A stretch of 64,000 nt of DNA from Mesorhizobium japonicum MAFF 303099 (GCF_000009625.1 NC_002678.2:1364001-1428000), one strand, 5' to 3'; shown: positions 27,801-37,425, numbered from the stretch's first letter. Notes: generated by a model from the letters alone, not told the origin. Numbers and translations are program-made.

Positions 27801-30319
27801 ACATCGGATCCGACAAGCTGTTGAAGACCGTCACGGCCACCGTGCCGGCCGGGGGCAGCACCGTCGACATCCCGGTCGGCGACGATTGGGGCGCCGGCGC
27901 CTATGTCACGGCCACCCTGTTCCGGCCCGGCGATGCGCAGGAGACGCGCATGCCGGCCCGCGCCATCGGCGTGAAGTGGCTGAAGGTCGATCCGGGCGCA
28001 AAGAAGCTCGCCGTCACACTGACGCCGCCGGACAAGACCATGCCGCGCCAGCAGCTGTCGATCCCGGTTTCCGTGGCCGGCGTGCAGCCGGGCACCAACG
28101 CCTATGTCATGGTCGCCGCCGTCGATGTCGGCATCCTCAATCTGACCAACTACAAGGCGCCAGACCCGGAGAACTGGTTCTTCGGCCAGCGCATGCTGGG
28201 CATGGAGATCCGCGACATCTATGGCCGCCTGATCGACGGCTCGCTCGGCGCCACCGGCAAACTCAGGACCGGCGGTGACGGCGCCAACATGCAGACGCAA
28301 GGCAGCCCGCCCACCGAAAAGCTGGTCGCCTTCTTCTCCGGCCCGGTCCAGCTCGACGCCGACGGCAAAGCACGGATCGACTTCGACATCCCGCAGTTCA
28401 ACGGCACCGTGCGCGTCATGTCTGTCGCCTGGACCAAGGAAGCGGTCGGCCATGCCACGTCGGATGTCATCGTGCGCGATCCGGTGGTCATCACCGCCGG
28501 CCTGCCGCGCTTCCTGGCGCCCGGCGACAACACGGTGATGCGGCTTGACGTGGCCGACACCGACGGCCCGGCCGGCGACTATGCCTTCTCGATCGACACG
28601 ACAGGCGACCTGTCGACCGGCGACAAGCCCCTGCCCCAGAAGCTGACGCTCGCCCAGGGCAAGCGCCAGACGCTGACCGTGCCGCTGATCGCCAAGACGC
28701 CGGGCAATGCCTCGCTTACCATCAAGCTGGCGCACGCCGACGGCACGAAGGTCGAGCAGACGCTCTACGTGCCGGTGCGCCCGGCGCAATTGCCTCTCAC
28801 CACGCGGCTTGTGGTCGACCTCAAGGGCAATGGCGGCGCGCTGCGCGTCGACAAGGAACTGCTGGCGGCAAGCCTGCTGGAAGGCGCTACCGTCAGCGTC
28901 GGCGTTTCGCAGACGGCTGCCTTCGACGTGCCCTCACTCCTGATGACGCTCGACCGCTACCCCTATGGTTGCGCCGAGCAGACCACCAGCCGCGCCATGC
29001 CGCTTCTCTATGTCAACGAGATGGCCTCAGGCATCGGCATGGAAAGCGACCCCAACCTGCATGGCCGTATCCAGGATGCCATCTACAAGGTCCTGAGCTA
29101 CCAGTCCTCGAGCGGCAGCTTCGGCCTGTGGGGTCCAGGCTCCGGCGATCTGTGGCTCGACGCCTATGTCAGCGAGTTCCTGACCAGGGCACGCGAGCAG
29201 AAATACGACGTGCCGGCGCAGGCCATGAACCAGGCGCTGAGCAATCTGCAGAACTCGCTCGGCTACGACCAGAGCGTACAGGACCGCGGCAGCGAGATCG
29301 CCTATGCCCTCTACGTCCTGGCCCGCAACAAGAAGGCCTCGATCGGCGACCTGCGCTATTATGCCGACACCCAGCTCGAAGCCTTCTCGAGCCCGATGGC
29401 CGTTGCCCAGCTGGCGGCGAGCCTGGCGCTCTACGGCGACACCCAGCGCTCGGAGGCGACGTTCAAGACCGCGCTGGAGCTCGCCAAATCGAGCACCGAC
29501 TACGACTGGTACCGCTCCGACTACGGCTCGGCGCTGCGTGACGGCGCGGCGATGCTGTCGCTGGCGGCGGAATCGAAGCCGGCGTCGTCGGTCGTGCCGG
29601 AGCTGATCAAGCTGGTGACCAGGCAACGGGCGGAAGTGCGCTGGACCAGCACCCAGGACGATTCCTGGATGCTGCTGGCGGCCCGCGCGCTGAAGGAAGG
29701 CAATGACTCGATTGCGCTGACCGTCAATGGCGCGCCGCATTCGGGCGGCTATTCCAACCAGGTCAACGGCAGCGAATTGGTCGACAGCCCGCTCGAAATC
29801 GCCAACACCGGCAAGACCCCGCTGCAGGCCGTCGTCACCACCGTGGCGTCGCCGATCCAGCCCCTGCCGGCCGGCGGTGACGGCTTCACCATCAGCCGCA
29901 CCTACTACAAGCTCGACGGCACCGAAGCCAATGTGACGGAGGCCACCCAGAACGAACGTTATGTCGTCGTGCTCAAGGTCACCGAGCAGAACAGCTGGCC
30001 GTCGCGCCTGCTGGTCACCGACCTGTTGCCGGCCGGCTTCGAGATCGACAATCCCGGCCTGGTCTCCAGCGCGCAATTGACGAACTTCTCCTGGCTGGCG
30101 CAGACCGACGCCGCCCATCTCGAATTCCGCGACGACCGTTTCGTCGCGGCGTTCAACCCGGCCGACGGCGACCACGACCACAATCTGACGCTCGCCTATG
30201 TCGTGCGCGCCGTGACGCCGGGCACCTACGCCCATCCGGCGGCAACCGTGGAAGACATGTACCGGCCGCAGTATTCGGCTCGCACCGCCACCGGCATGAT
30301 GGAGATCAAGGCGCCGTAA
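24833..30319 (+). CDS. yfhM: bacterial alpha-2-macroglobulin with N-terminal PAN/apple-like domain
   Basis: 1828 residues. A Sec signal peptide (residues 1-27, VAQA site, no lipobox) is followed by a short cysteine-rich PAN-like domain (about 35-95; CKTTCLGDPACRAF and KWCFLKSD). The MG-type beta-sandwich domains of bacterial alpha-2-macroglobulins come next. The thioester motif CAEQ is intact (Cys1380 in YPYGCAEQTTSR), followed by the helical thioester-domain repeats and a C-terminal bacterial MG10-like domain. Such proteins trap proteases in the periplasm and protect the envelope. The gene precedes pbpC, the classical partnership for this family (E. coli yfhM-pbpC). Unlike E. coli YfhM it is not a lipoprotein, so it may be soluble or be tethered by the PAN domain. 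Confidence 0.92.
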   Translation: MAMRAARGLSILILLFFALAWNGVAQAAEARRIATTDNSDYFGFDLRSDQNVTLDQCKTTCLGDPACRAFTYNTKAKWCFLKSDYNQLKPFNGAVAGKVVKIDGDPDIGAPPELTFFPNWMADQAQQYRNRLLGPAFDKPTEGMAALISSAEQAVLTGDHRSAMHKYEAAVSVMPDDGQLWLNLARETLAVQPATNTSEASTLPMNATSAAFNAYKLLRTTKTRADVLALLGAGLDKRDLYRPALQAYEASLALVTSPAVQADYADLKARKGFRVVDHSVDADTSAPRICAQFSEELVKTGVDYAQFVTVDNAPPKGVEAKDKQICVEGLEHGQHYDVTFRAGLPAAIGEVTAAPVVLSIYVQDRAPSARFTGDSFVLPAGARRGIPVVTVNMNAAEMKLYRIGDRSLAQLLSGYQFLHQLDSYDISNISEQMGAPVWQGKLDIVNDLNKEVTTSFPVDEALPQRKPGVYVLTAQAVDGKGDDYNSLATQWFVVSDIGLSTYTGQDGLNVFARSLGSAKPIAGAELTLVARNNEVLGTATSDADGHAVFNPGLTRGDGGMVPAVLMAKQGDNDFVFLDMSKAGFDLSDRGVTGRAAPGALDVYAWTERGIYRAGEDVHVAALARDGAAKAVENLPLTFIFSRPDGVEDRRIVSDGASAGGHAVELPLEPNAMRGTWSVSIHTDPKQPAVASQMFLVEDFVPDRIEFDMKADKQEIERGETANINIDGRFLYGAPAAGLALEGELTLSTARDWDRFPNFSFGLADEQSAEPTVTPLTNLPVVGDDGKATFPVTVDQLPSTTKLVNGKVTVRMRETGGRAIERSLNIGIRPQGHMIGIRPDFADDEVPQGGTAKFSLIAVAPDGKRETLKGAQWTLVKVERNYQWYRSNNSWSYEPVTFTKSIANGQIDLGADGDATVSVPVDWGQYRLEVETSDPEGPATSYEFDAGWYVASTTTETPDGLEIALDKDNYAAGEVAKLKVSPHFAGELLINIGSDKLLKTVTATVPAGGSTVDIPVGDDWGAGAYVTATLFRPGDAQETRMPARAIGVKWLKVDPGAKKLAVTLTPPDKTMPRQQLSIPVSVAGVQPGTNAYVMVAAVDVGILNLTNYKAPDPENWFFGQRMLGMEIRDIYGRLIDGSLGATGKLRTGGDGANMQTQGSPPTEKLVAFFSGPVQLDADGKARIDFDIPQFNGTVRVMSVAWTKEAVGHATSDVIVRDPVVITAGLPRFLAPGDNTVMRLDVADTDGPAGDYAFSIDTTGDLSTGDKPLPQKLTLAQGKRQTLTVPLIAKTPGNASLTIKLAHADGTKVEQTLYVPVRPAQLPLTTRLVVDLKGNGGALRVDKELLAASLLEGATVSVGVSQTAAFDVPSLLMTLDRYPYGCAEQTTSRAMPLLYVNEMASGIGMESDPNLHGRIQDAIYKVLSYQSSSGSFGLWGPGSGDLWLDAYVSEFLTRAREQKYDVPAQAMNQALSNLQNSLGYDQSVQDRGSEIAYALYVLARNKKASIGDLRYYADTQLEAFSSPMAVAQLAASLALYGDTQRSEATFKTALELAKSSTDYDWYRSDYGSALRDGAAMLSLAAESKPASSVVPELIKLVTRQRAEVRWTSTQDDSWMLLAARALKEGNDSIALTVNGAPHSGGYSNQVNGSELVDSPLEIANTGKTPLQAVVTTVASPIQPLPAGGDGFTISRTYYKLDGTEANVTEATQNERYVVVLKVTEQNSWPSRLLVTDLLPAGFEIDNPGLVSSAQLTNFSWLAQTDAAHLEFRDDRFVAAFNPADGDHDHNLTLAYVVRAVTPGTYAHPAATVEDMYRPQYSARTATGMMEIKAP

Positions 30320-30373
30320 GGCGCCTGTGGTGGCGATCATGAACATGGCGATGGCGCTCATGACAGCTTCCTT

Positions 30374-30445
30374 CTCCCCGTCACTATACGGGGAGGTGAG
30401 CCGTGGTCCGCGCAGCGGGCGAAAAGCCAATTGCTTGGCTTTTCG
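30374..30445. repeat. palindromic intergenic mosaic element in the A2M-pbpC gap
   Basis: Two hairpins in tandem. The first is CTCCCCGT / ACGGGGAG (30374-30381 with 30388-30395, loop CACTAT). The second is a perfect 11-bp stem CGAAAAGCCAA / TTGGCTTTTCG (30420-30430 with 30435-30445, loop TTGC). From memory, the CTCCCCGTCACTATACGGGGAG core and a trailing GGATGAGGGGC are common in Mesorhizobium intergenic regions; the latter lies directly before the pbpC start. Confidence 0.6.
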
Positions 30446-30499
30446 AACGGTGAACGCCCGAAGGGCCGTGGCGCCGGCAGCCGGATGAGGGGCGCCGCC

Positions 30500-32590
30500 A
30501 TGCTTTCAAGAAAGTCCCTTCGACGAGCGGCCATAACTCTAGCTTCCTGTGCGGCCATTCTCGCGGTCTCCGTCGCCACCCTGTGGGAGCTCGACCGCGC
30601 CTTCCCGCCCCCCTTGCCGGCGGAACTCACGGTCTCGACCGAAGTCCAGGACCGCGATGGCCAGCTGTTGCGCGCCTTCGCCACGCCGGACGGCTACTGG
30701 CGGCTCGAAACCCGGCTCGACCAGGTCGACAAGCAGTTCGTCGACATGCTGGTCACCTATGAGGACAAGCGCTTCTGGGACCATCAAGGCATCGACGTGC
30801 TGGCGCTTGGCCGCGCCGCCGGCCAGTTCGCCACCAGCGGCCACATCGTCTCCGGCGGCTCGACGCTTTCGATGCAGCTCGCCCGCCTGATCGAGCCGCG
30901 CGAAAGCCGAAGCCTCGGCTCCAAGATCAAGCAGATGCTGCGCGCCATCCAGATCGAGCGGCGGCTGTCCAAGCGCGAGATCCTCGAACGCTATCTGACG
31001 CTGGCGCCCTATGGCGGCAATCTGGAAGGCGTGCGCGCCGCTTCGCTTGCCTATTTCGGCAAGGAGCCGAAGCGGCTCACCGTCTCCGAAGCCGCCCTGC
31101 TCGTCGCCTTGCCCCAATTGCCGGAAAAGCGCCGGCCCGACCGCAATCTCGCAATCGCCCACGCCGCCCGTGACCGTGTGCTGACCCGCATGGTCTCGTC
31201 GGGCCTGATCGGCGAACGCGAGGCCGCGCGCGCCGCCCTTGACGATGTGTCGGGCCTGCGCCGAACGTTGCCGGCGCTCGCCCCGCACGCCGCCTATGCG
31301 ATGCTGCCCAAGGCTGTTCCCGGCGAGCCGCTCAAACTGACAATTCGAAAAAGTGTCCAGGAAGGGCTTGAGCAGGTCGCGCGCGATGCCGCCACAAAGC
31401 TTGGCCCGCGCCTGTCCGTCGCCATGGTGCTGGCCGATTCCCGCACCGGCGACATTCTGGGCGAAGTCGGCTCGGCCAATTTCTTCGACGCCAGCCGCTC
31501 CGGCTGGATCGACATGACCAAGATCGTGCGCTCGCCCGGCTCGACGCTGAAGCCGTTCATCTATGGCCTTGCCTTCGAGCAGGGACTGGTGGCGCAGGAA
31601 ACGCTGATCGAGGACAGCCCGGTCGATTTCGGCGGCTACCGGCCCAAGAATTTCGACATGGGCTACCAGGGCGATGTCAGCGTCCGCCAGGCGCTGCAAT
31701 TGTCGCTCAACGTGCCGGCGATCCGCGTGCTCGACGCCGTCGGTCCAGCGCGGCTGACCGCGCGCTTCCGCCAGGCCGGCGTCAACCCGATCCTGCCGGT
31801 CAACGAGGCGCCGGGCCTGGCCATCGGCCTCGGCGGCGTTGGCGTCACGCTGCGCGACCTCGTCCAGCTCTATACGGGGCTCGCCAATGGCGGCAAGACG
31901 CACACGCTGCATGACGGCACCGAGCCGGCCAATGCCGAGCGCACCACCGCCACCATCCTCAACGACCAGGCGAACTGGCAGATCATCGACATCTTGTCGG
32001 GGGTCAAGCCGCCGGAGGGCGCCTTGCAGCGCGGCATCGCCTACAAGACCGGCACGTCCTACGGCTACCGCGACGCCTGGTCGGTCGGCTTCGACGGCCG
32101 CTATGTCTTGGGTGTCTGGGTCGGGCGTCCCGATGCCAGCGCCGTGCCGGGCCTTTCCGGCTATGTCTCGGCCGCCCCCATCCTGTTCGAGGGCTTTGTC
32201 CGCTCGGGCCTAGCCACCGTGCCGCTGCCGGGCAGGCCGCCCGGCGCCTTCACTCCCAAGCGCGAGGACCTGCCGGTGACGCTCGCCCGCTTCGGCGCCG
32301 GCGCGGATGGCCTGGTGCAGGCGACGCCGACCGAGCCCGCACCGACAATCATCTTCCCGCCGGACGGCGCCCGCGTCGACCTCGCCACGAATTCCGCCGA
32401 CGCCACGCCGCTGGTGCTGAAACTGCAGGGCGGCCGTGCGCCGTTCCGCTGGCTGGCCAATGGCAAGCCGCTCACCGGCATCGATCGCCGCCGCACCGCG
32501 ACGTGGTTGCCCGACGGCGCTGGTTATTCGACCCTGACCGTGATCGACGCGGCCGGGCGAGCGGCCAGCGTGAAAGTGTTCGTTGAATAG
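30500..32590 (+). CDS. pbpC: penicillin-binding protein 1C
   Basis: 696 residues from ATG 30500 (GAGGGG about 8 nt upstream); ATG 30485 is an alternative. An N-terminal anchor (AAITLASCAAILAVSVATLW) is followed by the GT51 transglycosylase domain with YEDKRFWDHQGID, SGGSTLSMQLARL and LTLAPYGGNLEGVRAASLAYFG shown here as separate motifs. The transpeptidase domain has the catalytic SxxK in SPGSTLKP, SxN in LSLN and KTG in YKTGTSYGYRD. A C-terminal BiPBP_C-like beta domain follows (FPPDGARVDLA onward). It polymerises and cross-links peptidoglycan at the inner membrane, and is encoded next to the alpha-2-macroglobulin as in E. coli. Confidence 0.94.
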   Translation: MLSRKSLRRAAITLASCAAILAVSVATLWELDRAFPPPLPAELTVSTEVQDRDGQLLRAFATPDGYWRLETRLDQVDKQFVDMLVTYEDKRFWDHQGIDVLALGRAAGQFATSGHIVSGGSTLSMQLARLIEPRESRSLGSKIKQMLRAIQIERRLSKREILERYLTLAPYGGNLEGVRAASLAYFGKEPKRLTVSEAALLVALPQLPEKRRPDRNLAIAHAARDRVLTRMVSSGLIGEREAARAALDDVSGLRRTLPALAPHAAYAMLPKAVPGEPLKLTIRKSVQEGLEQVARDAATKLGPRLSVAMVLADSRTGDILGEVGSANFFDASRSGWIDMTKIVRSPGSTLKPFIYGLAFEQGLVAQETLIEDSPVDFGGYRPKNFDMGYQGDVSVRQALQLSLNVPAIRVLDAVGPARLTARFRQAGVNPILPVNEAPGLAIGLGGVGVTLRDLVQLYTGLANGGKTHTLHDGTEPANAERTTATILNDQANWQIIDILSGVKPPEGALQRGIAYKTGTSYGYRDAWSVGFDGRYVLGVWVGRPDASAVPGLSGYVSAAPILFEGFVRSGLATVPLPGRPPGAFTPKREDLPVTLARFGAGADGLVQATPTEPAPTIIFPPDGARVDLATNSADATPLVLKLQGGRAPFRWLANGKPLTGIDRRRTATWLPDGAGYSTLTVIDAAGRAASVKVFVE

Positions 32591-33314
32591 AGCGCGCCAG
32601 GCGATTCTGCGCGTTGGCTTTTACGCGCTGACGGTTGCCGTTGCCGTTCTGCCGGCACATGCCGACCCTCTCCCCGCCGGCTTCGTCCGCCTCGCCGATA
32701 TCGCCCCGTCGATCCGCCAGGACATCCGCTACGCCGGTGCAGGCAATTTCCTGCACCGCAAGGTGACCGGCTACGACGCCCCCGTCTGCATTCTCACCTT
32801 GCAGGCGGCGCAAGCCCTTGCCGGCGTCCAGCAGGCAATCGCCGCTCGGGGCCTGACGCTGGTCGTCTTCGACTGCTATCGCCCCGCCCGTGCCGTCGCC
32901 GACATGGGCGAGTGGACGCGACAGGGCGGGCCGCCCGATCCGCAATGGTATCCCGGGGTCCGGCGTGGCGACCTCATCGCCAAGGGCTATGTCGGCGAAC
33001 TGTCGACCCATTCGCGCGGTTCGACCGTCGATGTCGCGATTGCGCGGGCCGACGGTCCATCCGTCGCCAAACCCGCCTGCGGCGCCATCGATGCCGATAC
33101 GCTCGACTTCGGCAGCGGTTTCGACTGTTTCGACCCGATGAGCGAGACGGCGCACCGCCCGCTCGGCAATGAAGCGACAGAAAACCGCAGGCTGCTCGTC
33201 GAGGCCATGCGCGCCGGCGGTTTCAAGAACTACGCGCGCGAATGGTGGCACTATACGCTCCGGCATGAGCCCTTTCCCACCCAGCGCTTCGATTTCCCGG
33301 TAGGCGCCGAGTGA
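32583..33314 (+). CDS. VanX-like D-Ala-D-Ala dipeptidase, M15D family, exported
   Basis: 243 residues from a TTG start at 32583 that overlaps the pbpC stop by 8 nt. No ATG precedes the signal peptide (AILRVGFYALTVAVAVLPAHA), so TTG is the best start. The zinc-ligand motifs of the VanX/DdpX family are intact: STHSRGSTVDVAIA (SxHxxGxAxD type) and EWWHY (ExWWH). VanX enzymes hydrolyse D-Ala-D-Ala dipeptide; exported homologs recycle cell-wall D-Ala dipeptides. Overlap with pbpC implies translational coupling in an envelope operon (alpha-2-macroglobulin, pbpC, dipeptidase). No vanHA resistance genes are present, so a cell-wall recycling role is more likely than glycopeptide resistance. Confidence 0.88.
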   Translation: MNRARQAILRVGFYALTVAVAVLPAHADPLPAGFVRLADIAPSIRQDIRYAGAGNFLHRKVTGYDAPVCILTLQAAQALAGVQQAIAARGLTLVVFDCYRPARAVADMGEWTRQGGPPDPQWYPGVRRGDLIAKGYVGELSTHSRGSTVDVAIARADGPSVAKPACGAIDADTLDFGSGFDCFDPMSETAHRPLGNEATENRRLLVEAMRAGGFKNYAREWWHYTLRHEPFPTQRFDFPVGAE

Positions 33315-33518
33315 TTTGCCGGACCAGGCGACCTTGCCTCGGCACCGCGCATCCCTAGATAGGACCTCGAATCCGCCCCGAGCGCCGGCGAGGAAAATAT
33401 TTCCCAACGCGACGGAAGATCGTCGAAGATTTTCTTCAGAAGGGCAAAAAAGGCAACATTCGATGCATCTAATTTCTATCAGTTCGCTAGATTTGGCGCG
33501 GGTTCAACGGAGGCAGAA

Positions 33519-34547
33519 ATGACCAAACCTCATTTCAGGAAACTGCTCGGCGCACTGGTCGCCACATCTGTCCAGTTCGGCACGCTCGGTTTCGCGTTCG
33601 CCGACACCACCATCCTCAACGTGTCCTATGATCCGACGCGTGAGCTCTACAAGGCCTATGACGAGGCATTTGCCGCCCACTGGAAGGCCGAGACCGGCGA
33701 GACGGTGACCATCCAGCAGTCGCATGGCGGATCGGGCGCCCAAGCCCGCGCCGTGATCGACGGCCTCGACGCCGACGTGGTGACGCTGGCGCTCGAGGGC
33801 GACATCAACGCCATCGTCTCCAAGTCGAAGAAGATCAATCCCGACTGGCGCAAGAAATTCGAAAACAATTCAGCGCCTTACACCTCGACCATCATCTTCC
33901 TGGTCCGCAAGGGCAATCCCAAGGGCATCCACGACTGGAGCGACCTGGTCAAGGACGGCACCCAGGTGATCACGCCCAATCCCAAGACCTCAGGCGGTGC
34001 CCGCTGGAACTACCTGGCAGCCTGGGCCTACGCCAACGCCCATGATGGCGGCGACGAGGCCAAAACCAAGGAGTTCGTCGGCAAGCTCTACGCCAATGCC
34101 CCGGTTCTCGACACCGGCGCACGCGGCTCGACCGTCACCTTCGCACAAAAGGGCATCGGCGACGTGCTGATCGGCTGGGAAAACGACGCCTATCTGGCGC
34201 TCGACGAATTCGGCGCCGACAATTTCGAGATCGTCTATCCGCCGACATCGATCCTGGCCGAGCCGCCGGTGGCAGTCGTCGACGCCAACGTCGATGCCAA
34301 GGGCACGCGCAAGGTGGCCGAAGCCTATCTCGGCTGGCTCTATTCCAAGGAAGGCCAGACGATCATCGCCAAGAACCACTATCGCCCGGCCAAGCCCGAA
34401 CTGGTGGCGGCCGTCGATCTGCCCAAGACCCCCGATATCAAGCTGATCTCCATCGACGATCCGCTTTTCGGCGGCTGGAAGAAGGCGCAGCCTTATCATT
34501 TCGGCGACGGTGGTATATTCGACCAGATCTACAAGCCGGCCCAGTGA
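33519..34547 (+). CDS. sbp: sulfate ABC transporter periplasmic binding protein
   Basis: 342 residues. The signal peptide (to about residue 28, FAFA site) is followed by the Sbp/CysP signature [20 protein letters not shown]. Further family segments are [36 protein letters not shown] and [10 protein letters not shown]. It binds sulfate or thiosulfate in the periplasm and hands it to CysTWA, encoded directly downstream. Upstream (33315-33518) is a 204-nt leader with AT-rich stretches; no regulator site is confidently visible. It is a paralog of the protein encoded at 38324-39310. Confidence 0.94.
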   Translation: MTKPHFRKLLGALVATSVQFGTLGFAFADTTILNVSYDPTRELYKAYDEAFAAHWKAETGETVTIQQSHGGSGAQARAVIDGLDADVVTLALEGDINAIVSKSKKINPDWRKKFENNSAPYTSTIIFLVRKGNPKGIHDWSDLVKDGTQVITPNPKTSGGARWNYLAAWAYANAHDGGDEAKTKEFVGKLYANAPVLDTGARGSTVTFAQKGIGDVLIGWENDAYLALDEFGADNFEIVYPPTSILAEPPVAVVDANVDAKGTRKVAEAYLGWLYSKEGQTIIAKNHYRPAKPELVAAVDLPKTPDIKLISIDDPLFGGWKKAQPYHFGDGGIFDQIYKPAQ

Positions 34548-34561
34548 GGTTCGGCAGTCGC

Positions 34562-34587
34562 GAAGAAGCCCGCGAATGGGCTTCTTC
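34562..34587. terminator. intercistronic hairpin between sbp and cysT
   Basis: A perfect 10-bp stem GAAGAAGCCC / GGGCTTCTTC with a 6-nt loop, 14 nt after the sbp stop. There is no strong T-run; it probably sets the excess of binding protein over permease by partial termination or mRNA stabilisation. Confidence 0.55.
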
Positions 34588-34628
34588 GGCAAAGTCTGGT
34601 TGAGTAAGAAGGGACGATCCAGAACTCC

Positions 34629-35480
34629 ATGACCACAGCACCCGCGCATGCGGGGTGGCGATTCAGGCAGCCGAGTGTCATTCCGGGTTTCGGATTGACG
34701 CTCGGCTTCTCGCTTGCCTACCTCACCCTCATCATCCTCATTCCGCTGTCCGGGCTGATCTGGCGCTCGGCCGCGCTCGGCTGGGCTGACTTCTGGGCGA
34801 TTGCCAGCGACCGCCGCACGCTCAATGCGCTGGAAATCAGCTTCGGCACCGCCTTCCTCGCGGCGGCCGTCAATGTCGTCTTCGGCACGCTGGTAGCCTG
34901 GGTGCTGGTGCGCTACCGCTTTCCCGGCCGCCGCATCGTCGATGCCATGGTCGACCTCCCCTTCGCCCTGCCGACGGCGGTGGCCGGCATTGCGCTCACC
35001 ACGCTCTATGCGCCGAACGGCTGGATCGGCAAATTGCTGATGCCGCTCGGCATCAAAGTTGCCTACACGCCGCTCGGCATCGTCGTGGCATTGGTCTTCA
35101 TCGGCCTTCCCTTCGTCGTGCGGACGGTGCAGCCCATCATGGAGGAGATCGACAAGGAGGTGGAGGAAGCCGCCGCCACGCTTGGCGCCAGCCGCTTTCA
35201 GATCATCACCCGCGTGCTGTTCCCGGGCCTGGCGCCGGCCATCATCACCGGCTTTTCGCTGGCCTTTGCGCGCGGCGTCGGCGAATACGGCTCGGTCATC
35301 TTCATCGCCGGCAACCTGCCCTACAAATCAGAGATCGCGCCGCTTTTGATCGTCATCCGGCTGGAGGAATACAACTACCCGGCGGCGACCGCGATCGCGG
35401 CGATCATGCTGGCCCTGTCGTTCGTCATGCTTCTGGTCGTCAATCTCGTTCAGACATGGAGCCGCAAGCGCTATGGCTGA
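34629..35480 (+). CDS. cysT: sulfate ABC transporter permease CysT (CysU)
   Basis: 283 residues with six hydrophobic segments. Family landmarks are [20 protein letters not shown] near the start, [20 protein letters not shown], and the coupling loop [20 protein letters not shown]. CysT and CysW form the heterodimeric sulfate pore. The stop codon overlaps the cysW start by 8 nt, indicating coupled translation. The length is normal for the family (about 277-290). Confidence 0.94.
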   Translation: MTTAPAHAGWRFRQPSVIPGFGLTLGFSLAYLTLIILIPLSGLIWRSAALGWADFWAIASDRRTLNALEISFGTAFLAAAVNVVFGTLVAWVLVRYRFPGRRIVDAMVDLPFALPTAVAGIALTTLYAPNGWIGKLLMPLGIKVAYTPLGIVVALVFIGLPFVVRTVQPIMEEIDKEVEEAAATLGASRFQIITRVLFPGLAPAIITGFSLAFARGVGEYGSVIFIAGNLPYKSEIAPLLIVIRLEEYNYPAATAIAAIMLALSFVMLLVVNLVQTWSRKRYG

Positions 35481-36357
35481 TCCCGAAATCAAATCCTACG
35501 AACCCTACCATGAGAGCCGCTCGGCGGCGGTGACCGAAAGCCGTCCCGCGCAAGCCGTCCTGATGGCGATCGCTTTTGTCTTCCTCGGCGTCTTCCTGCT
35601 TTTGCCACTGATCATCGTCTTCCACGAGGCGCTGGCGAAAGGCGTCAGCGCCTATACGCAGGCATTGGGCGAGCCGGACGCGCGCTCGGCCATCCGTCTG
35701 ACACTGCTTGTCGCTGCGATCTCGGTGCCGCTCAACGTCGTCTTCGGCATCTCTGCCGCCTGGGCGATCGCCAAGTTCGAGTTCAAGGGTAAGGCGTTTC
35801 TCACCACGCTGATCGATTTGCCCTTCTCGGTCTCGCCAGTCATTTCCGGCCTGGTCTATGTGCTGCTGTTCGGCGCGCAAGGGCTGCTCGGCGGGTGGCT
35901 GAAGGCACATGGCATCCAGATCCTGTTCGCGGTGCCCGGTATTGTGCTTGCCACCGTCTTCGTCACCTTCCCCTTCGTCGCCCGCGAGCTGATCCCGCTG
36001 ATGCAGGAACAGGGCAATGGCGACGAGGAGGCCGCGCTTTCGCTCGGCGCCAATGGCTGGCAGACCTTCTGGTATGTGACGCTGCCCAACGTCAAATGGG
36101 GCCTGCTCTACGGCGTGCTGCTTTGCAACGCGCGCGCCATGGGCGAATTCGGCGCGGTGTCGGTGGTGTCGGGCCATATACGCGGTCTGACCAACACCAT
36201 GCCGCTGCATGTCGAAATCCTCTACAACGAGTACAATGCCGTCGGTGCCTTTGCCGTCGCTTCACTGCTTGCCGGGCTGGCGCTCGTCACGCTGGTCTTG
36301 AAAACACTGCTCGAGATGCGCTACGGCGCCGAACTCGCCGCGACGCGCGGGCATTAG
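35473..36357 (+). CDS. cysW: sulfate ABC transporter permease CysW
   Basis: 294 residues. The core includes [20 protein letters not shown], the segment [20 protein letters not shown] typical of CysW, and the coupling loop [20 protein letters not shown]. It begins inside the end of cysT and ends 12 nt before cysA. With CysT it forms the inner-membrane channel for sulfate/thiosulfate. Confidence 0.94.
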   Translation: MADPEIKSYEPYHESRSAAVTESRPAQAVLMAIAFVFLGVFLLLPLIIVFHEALAKGVSAYTQALGEPDARSAIRLTLLVAAISVPLNVVFGISAAWAIAKFEFKGKAFLTTLIDLPFSVSPVISGLVYVLLFGAQGLLGGWLKAHGIQILFAVPGIVLATVFVTFPFVARELIPLMQEQGNGDEEAALSLGANGWQTFWYVTLPNVKWGLLYGVLLCNARAMGEFGAVSVVSGHIRGLTNTMPLHVEILYNEYNAVGAFAVASLLAGLALVTLVLKTLLEMRYGAELAATRGH

Positions 36358-36369
36358 AAGGTTTTGTAA

Positions 36370-37410
36370 ATGGAAGTTCGCGTTGCCAACGTGCGCAAGG
36401 AGTTCGAGCGGTTTCCGGCGCTCCATGACGTTTCGCTCGACATCAAGTCGGGCGAACTGATCGCTTTGCTGGGGCCGTCAGGCTCCGGCAAGACGACGCT
36501 GCTCAGGCTGATCGCCGGGCTGGAACGGCCGACGCGCGGCAAGATCTTCTTCGGCGACGAGGATGCTTCGCAGAAGTCGATCCAGGAGCGCAATGTCGGC
36601 TTCGTCTTCCAGCACTATGCACTGTTCCGGCACATGACGGTGGCCGACAATATCGGCTTCGGCCTGAAAGTCCGGCATGGGTCCTCGCGGCCACCGGCGC
36701 AGGAAATCCGCCGCCGCGCTTCCGAGCTTCTCGATCTCGTCCAGCTTTCAGGATTGGAGAAGCGTTATCCGGCGCAGCTGTCCGGCGGCCAGCGCCAGCG
36801 CGTGGCCCTGGCGCGTGCCATGGCGATTGAACCCAAGGTGCTTTTGCTCGACGAGCCGTTCGGTGCGCTCGATGCGCAGGTGCGCCGCGAACTGCGCCGC
36901 TGGCTGCGCGAGATCCATGACCGCACCGGCCACACCACCGTTTTCGTCACCCACGACCAGGAAGAGGCGCTGGAGCTTGCCGACCGCGTCGTGGTGATGA
37001 GCCAGGGCCGCATCGAACAGGTCGGCACCGCCGACGACATCTACGACACGCCGAACTCGCCTTTCGTCTACGGCTTCATCGGCGAATCGAGCTCGCTTCC
37101 CGTCAAGGTCGAGAATGGCGAGATCTGGCTCGCTGATCGCCCGATCGGGCTGTCGGCGCCGCATGCGCCCGAGGGCGAGGCGACGCTCTATTTCCGCCCG
37201 CACGACGTCGAACTGCTCGACGGCTGCAGCGGCTGCATCGCCGGTACGGTGGCCGCCAGCCGCCGCGTCGCCGGAACACGGCGCGTCGAACTCGAGATCG
37301 GCGGCGAACGCCAGCGGGTCGAGATCGAACTGCCGGTCGGCCATCCAGCGGCGCAGAAGAGCCGGGTGGCGTTCCGTCCGGGGCGCTGGAAGCTGTTTCC
37401 AGCGGCCTGA
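36370..37410 (+). CDS. cysA: sulfate ABC transporter ATP-binding protein CysA
   Basis: 346 residues. Walker [11 protein letters not shown] (about 38-47), signature [14 protein letters not shown], Walker [13 protein letters not shown] and the H-loop VTHDQEEAL are all intact. A C-terminal TOBE/regulatory domain of about 100 residues contains [12 protein letters not shown], as in CysA. It energises CysT/CysW. It is the last gene of the operon and is convergent with vapC, 15 nt away. Confidence 0.95.
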   Translation: MEVRVANVRKEFERFPALHDVSLDIKSGELIALLGPSGSGKTTLLRLIAGLERPTRGKIFFGDEDASQKSIQERNVGFVFQHYALFRHMTVADNIGFGLKVRHGSSRPPAQEIRRRASELLDLVQLSGLEKRYPAQLSGGQRQRVALARAMAIEPKVLLLDEPFGALDAQVRRELRRWLREIHDRTGHTTVFVTHDQEEALELADRVVVMSQGRIEQVGTADDIYDTPNSPFVYGFIGESSSLPVKVENGEIWLADRPIGLSAPHAPEGEATLYFRPHDVELLDGCSGCIAGTVAASRRVAGTRRVELEIGGERQRVEIELPVGHPAAQKSRVAFRPGRWKLFPAA

Positions 37411-37425
37411 TCTCCAGGTCAGACC

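Noticed and set aside
24887..28789. A 1300-codon open frame on the minus strand
   Set aside because: It lies antisense to the alpha-2-macroglobulin gene; GC3 bias keeps this shadow frame open, and its translation is low-complexity with no domain.
32583..33314. Glycopeptide resistance gene vanX
   Set aside because: No vanH, vanA or vanRS genes accompany it, it is exported, and it sits in a pbpC operon; cell-wall recycling is more likely.
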